Shown piece after piece: positions 19,568 through 19,604 of a DNA stretch of 19,604 nt. Position 1 is the stretch's first letter. Every line of letters starts with the position of its first letter. Source of the DNA: an uncultured beta proteobacterium (GTDB lineage: Bacteria; Pseudomonadota; Gammaproteobacteria; Burkholderiales; SG8-39); NCBI GenBank assembly GCA_902826155.1, contig CADEDU010000008.1:9376-28979 (forward strand). Reading direction: 5' to 3'. A program made the translations under genes and the position numbers. A model generated the notes under the pieces. That model was not told where the DNA came from, did not search any database, and saw only the letters and a program-made list of their open reading frames with translations.

Positions 19568-19604
19568 TCAGCGCTCGACTGCTTCGAACATCACAGGCAC
19601 TTCG
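19568..19604 (-). CDS. Possible C-terminal tail of a gene entering from outside the window
   Basis: In one minus-strand frame the window edge reads EVPVMFEAVER followed by TGA at 19570-19568. The tail looks protein-like and lies in the direction of the other genes here, 91 nt before the winged-helix start, but eleven residues are too few to call a gene with confidence. Confidence 0.25.
   Translation of the reverse strand, partial: EVPVMFEAVER

Overview
The window looks like chromosomal DNA of a high-GC proteobacterium. Coding frames show strong G/C third-position bias, AGGAG-type ribosome binding sites are common, and the gene families (bufferin-like DUF2282 protein, TRAP-type binding protein, FixL/FixJ-like pair, OmpR-type pairs) fit Beta- or related Proteobacteria. 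The exact taxon cannot be read from this sequence. I see no tRNA, rRNA, CRISPR array, transposase or phage gene.

Layout. (1) 1-747, minus strand: a bufferin-like copper-peptide locus. It holds a secreted four-cysteine DUF2282 protein, an unrecognised very acidic 52-residue protein and the start of a DoxX-like membrane protein. The usual MNIO maturation enzyme is not between them. (2) 1389-1726, plus: a small secreted EF-hand protein with a clear terminator, preceded by short tandem repeats. (3) 1848-2615, minus: a glutathione S-transferase. (4) 2968-7649, plus: an OmpR-type response regulator followed after 11 nt by a 1314-residue soluble hybrid sensor kinase. Its architecture is protein-kinase-like, AAA ATPase, GAF, PAS, HisKA/HATPase and receiver, and its Ser/Thr-kinase domain appears catalytically dead. 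(5) 7674-8831, minus: an orphan TRAP-type solute-binding protein with its own predicted promoter. (6) 8968-12529, minus: an OmpR-type regulator, its membrane histidine kinase and a membrane PAS-GAF protein with no output domain. (7) 12593-14319, minus: a SAM-dependent methyltransferase and an apparently exported two-domain VOC (glyoxalase-fold) protein. (8) 14558-16634, plus: a FixL-like membrane PAS kinase overlapping a FixJ-like regulator. (9) 16670-18862, minus: an Asp-box (BNR) beta-propeller protein behind a 12-residue leader ORF, and a dihydrodipicolinate-synthase-family aldolase. (10) 19165-19476, minus: an IclR-type winged-helix protein that lacks the effector domain.

How it works together. 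The window is dominated by sensing: three phosphotransfer systems with five histidine-kinase or response-regulator proteins plus an extra PAS-GAF sensor, interleaved with small metabolic genes. The most distinctive items are the non-canonical bufferin operon, the pseudokinase-headed hybrid kinase, the ATGA-coupled leader peptide, and a recurring pattern of short direct tandem duplications (12, 16 and 20 bp periods). Two of these duplications copy the last codons and stop codon of neighbouring genes.
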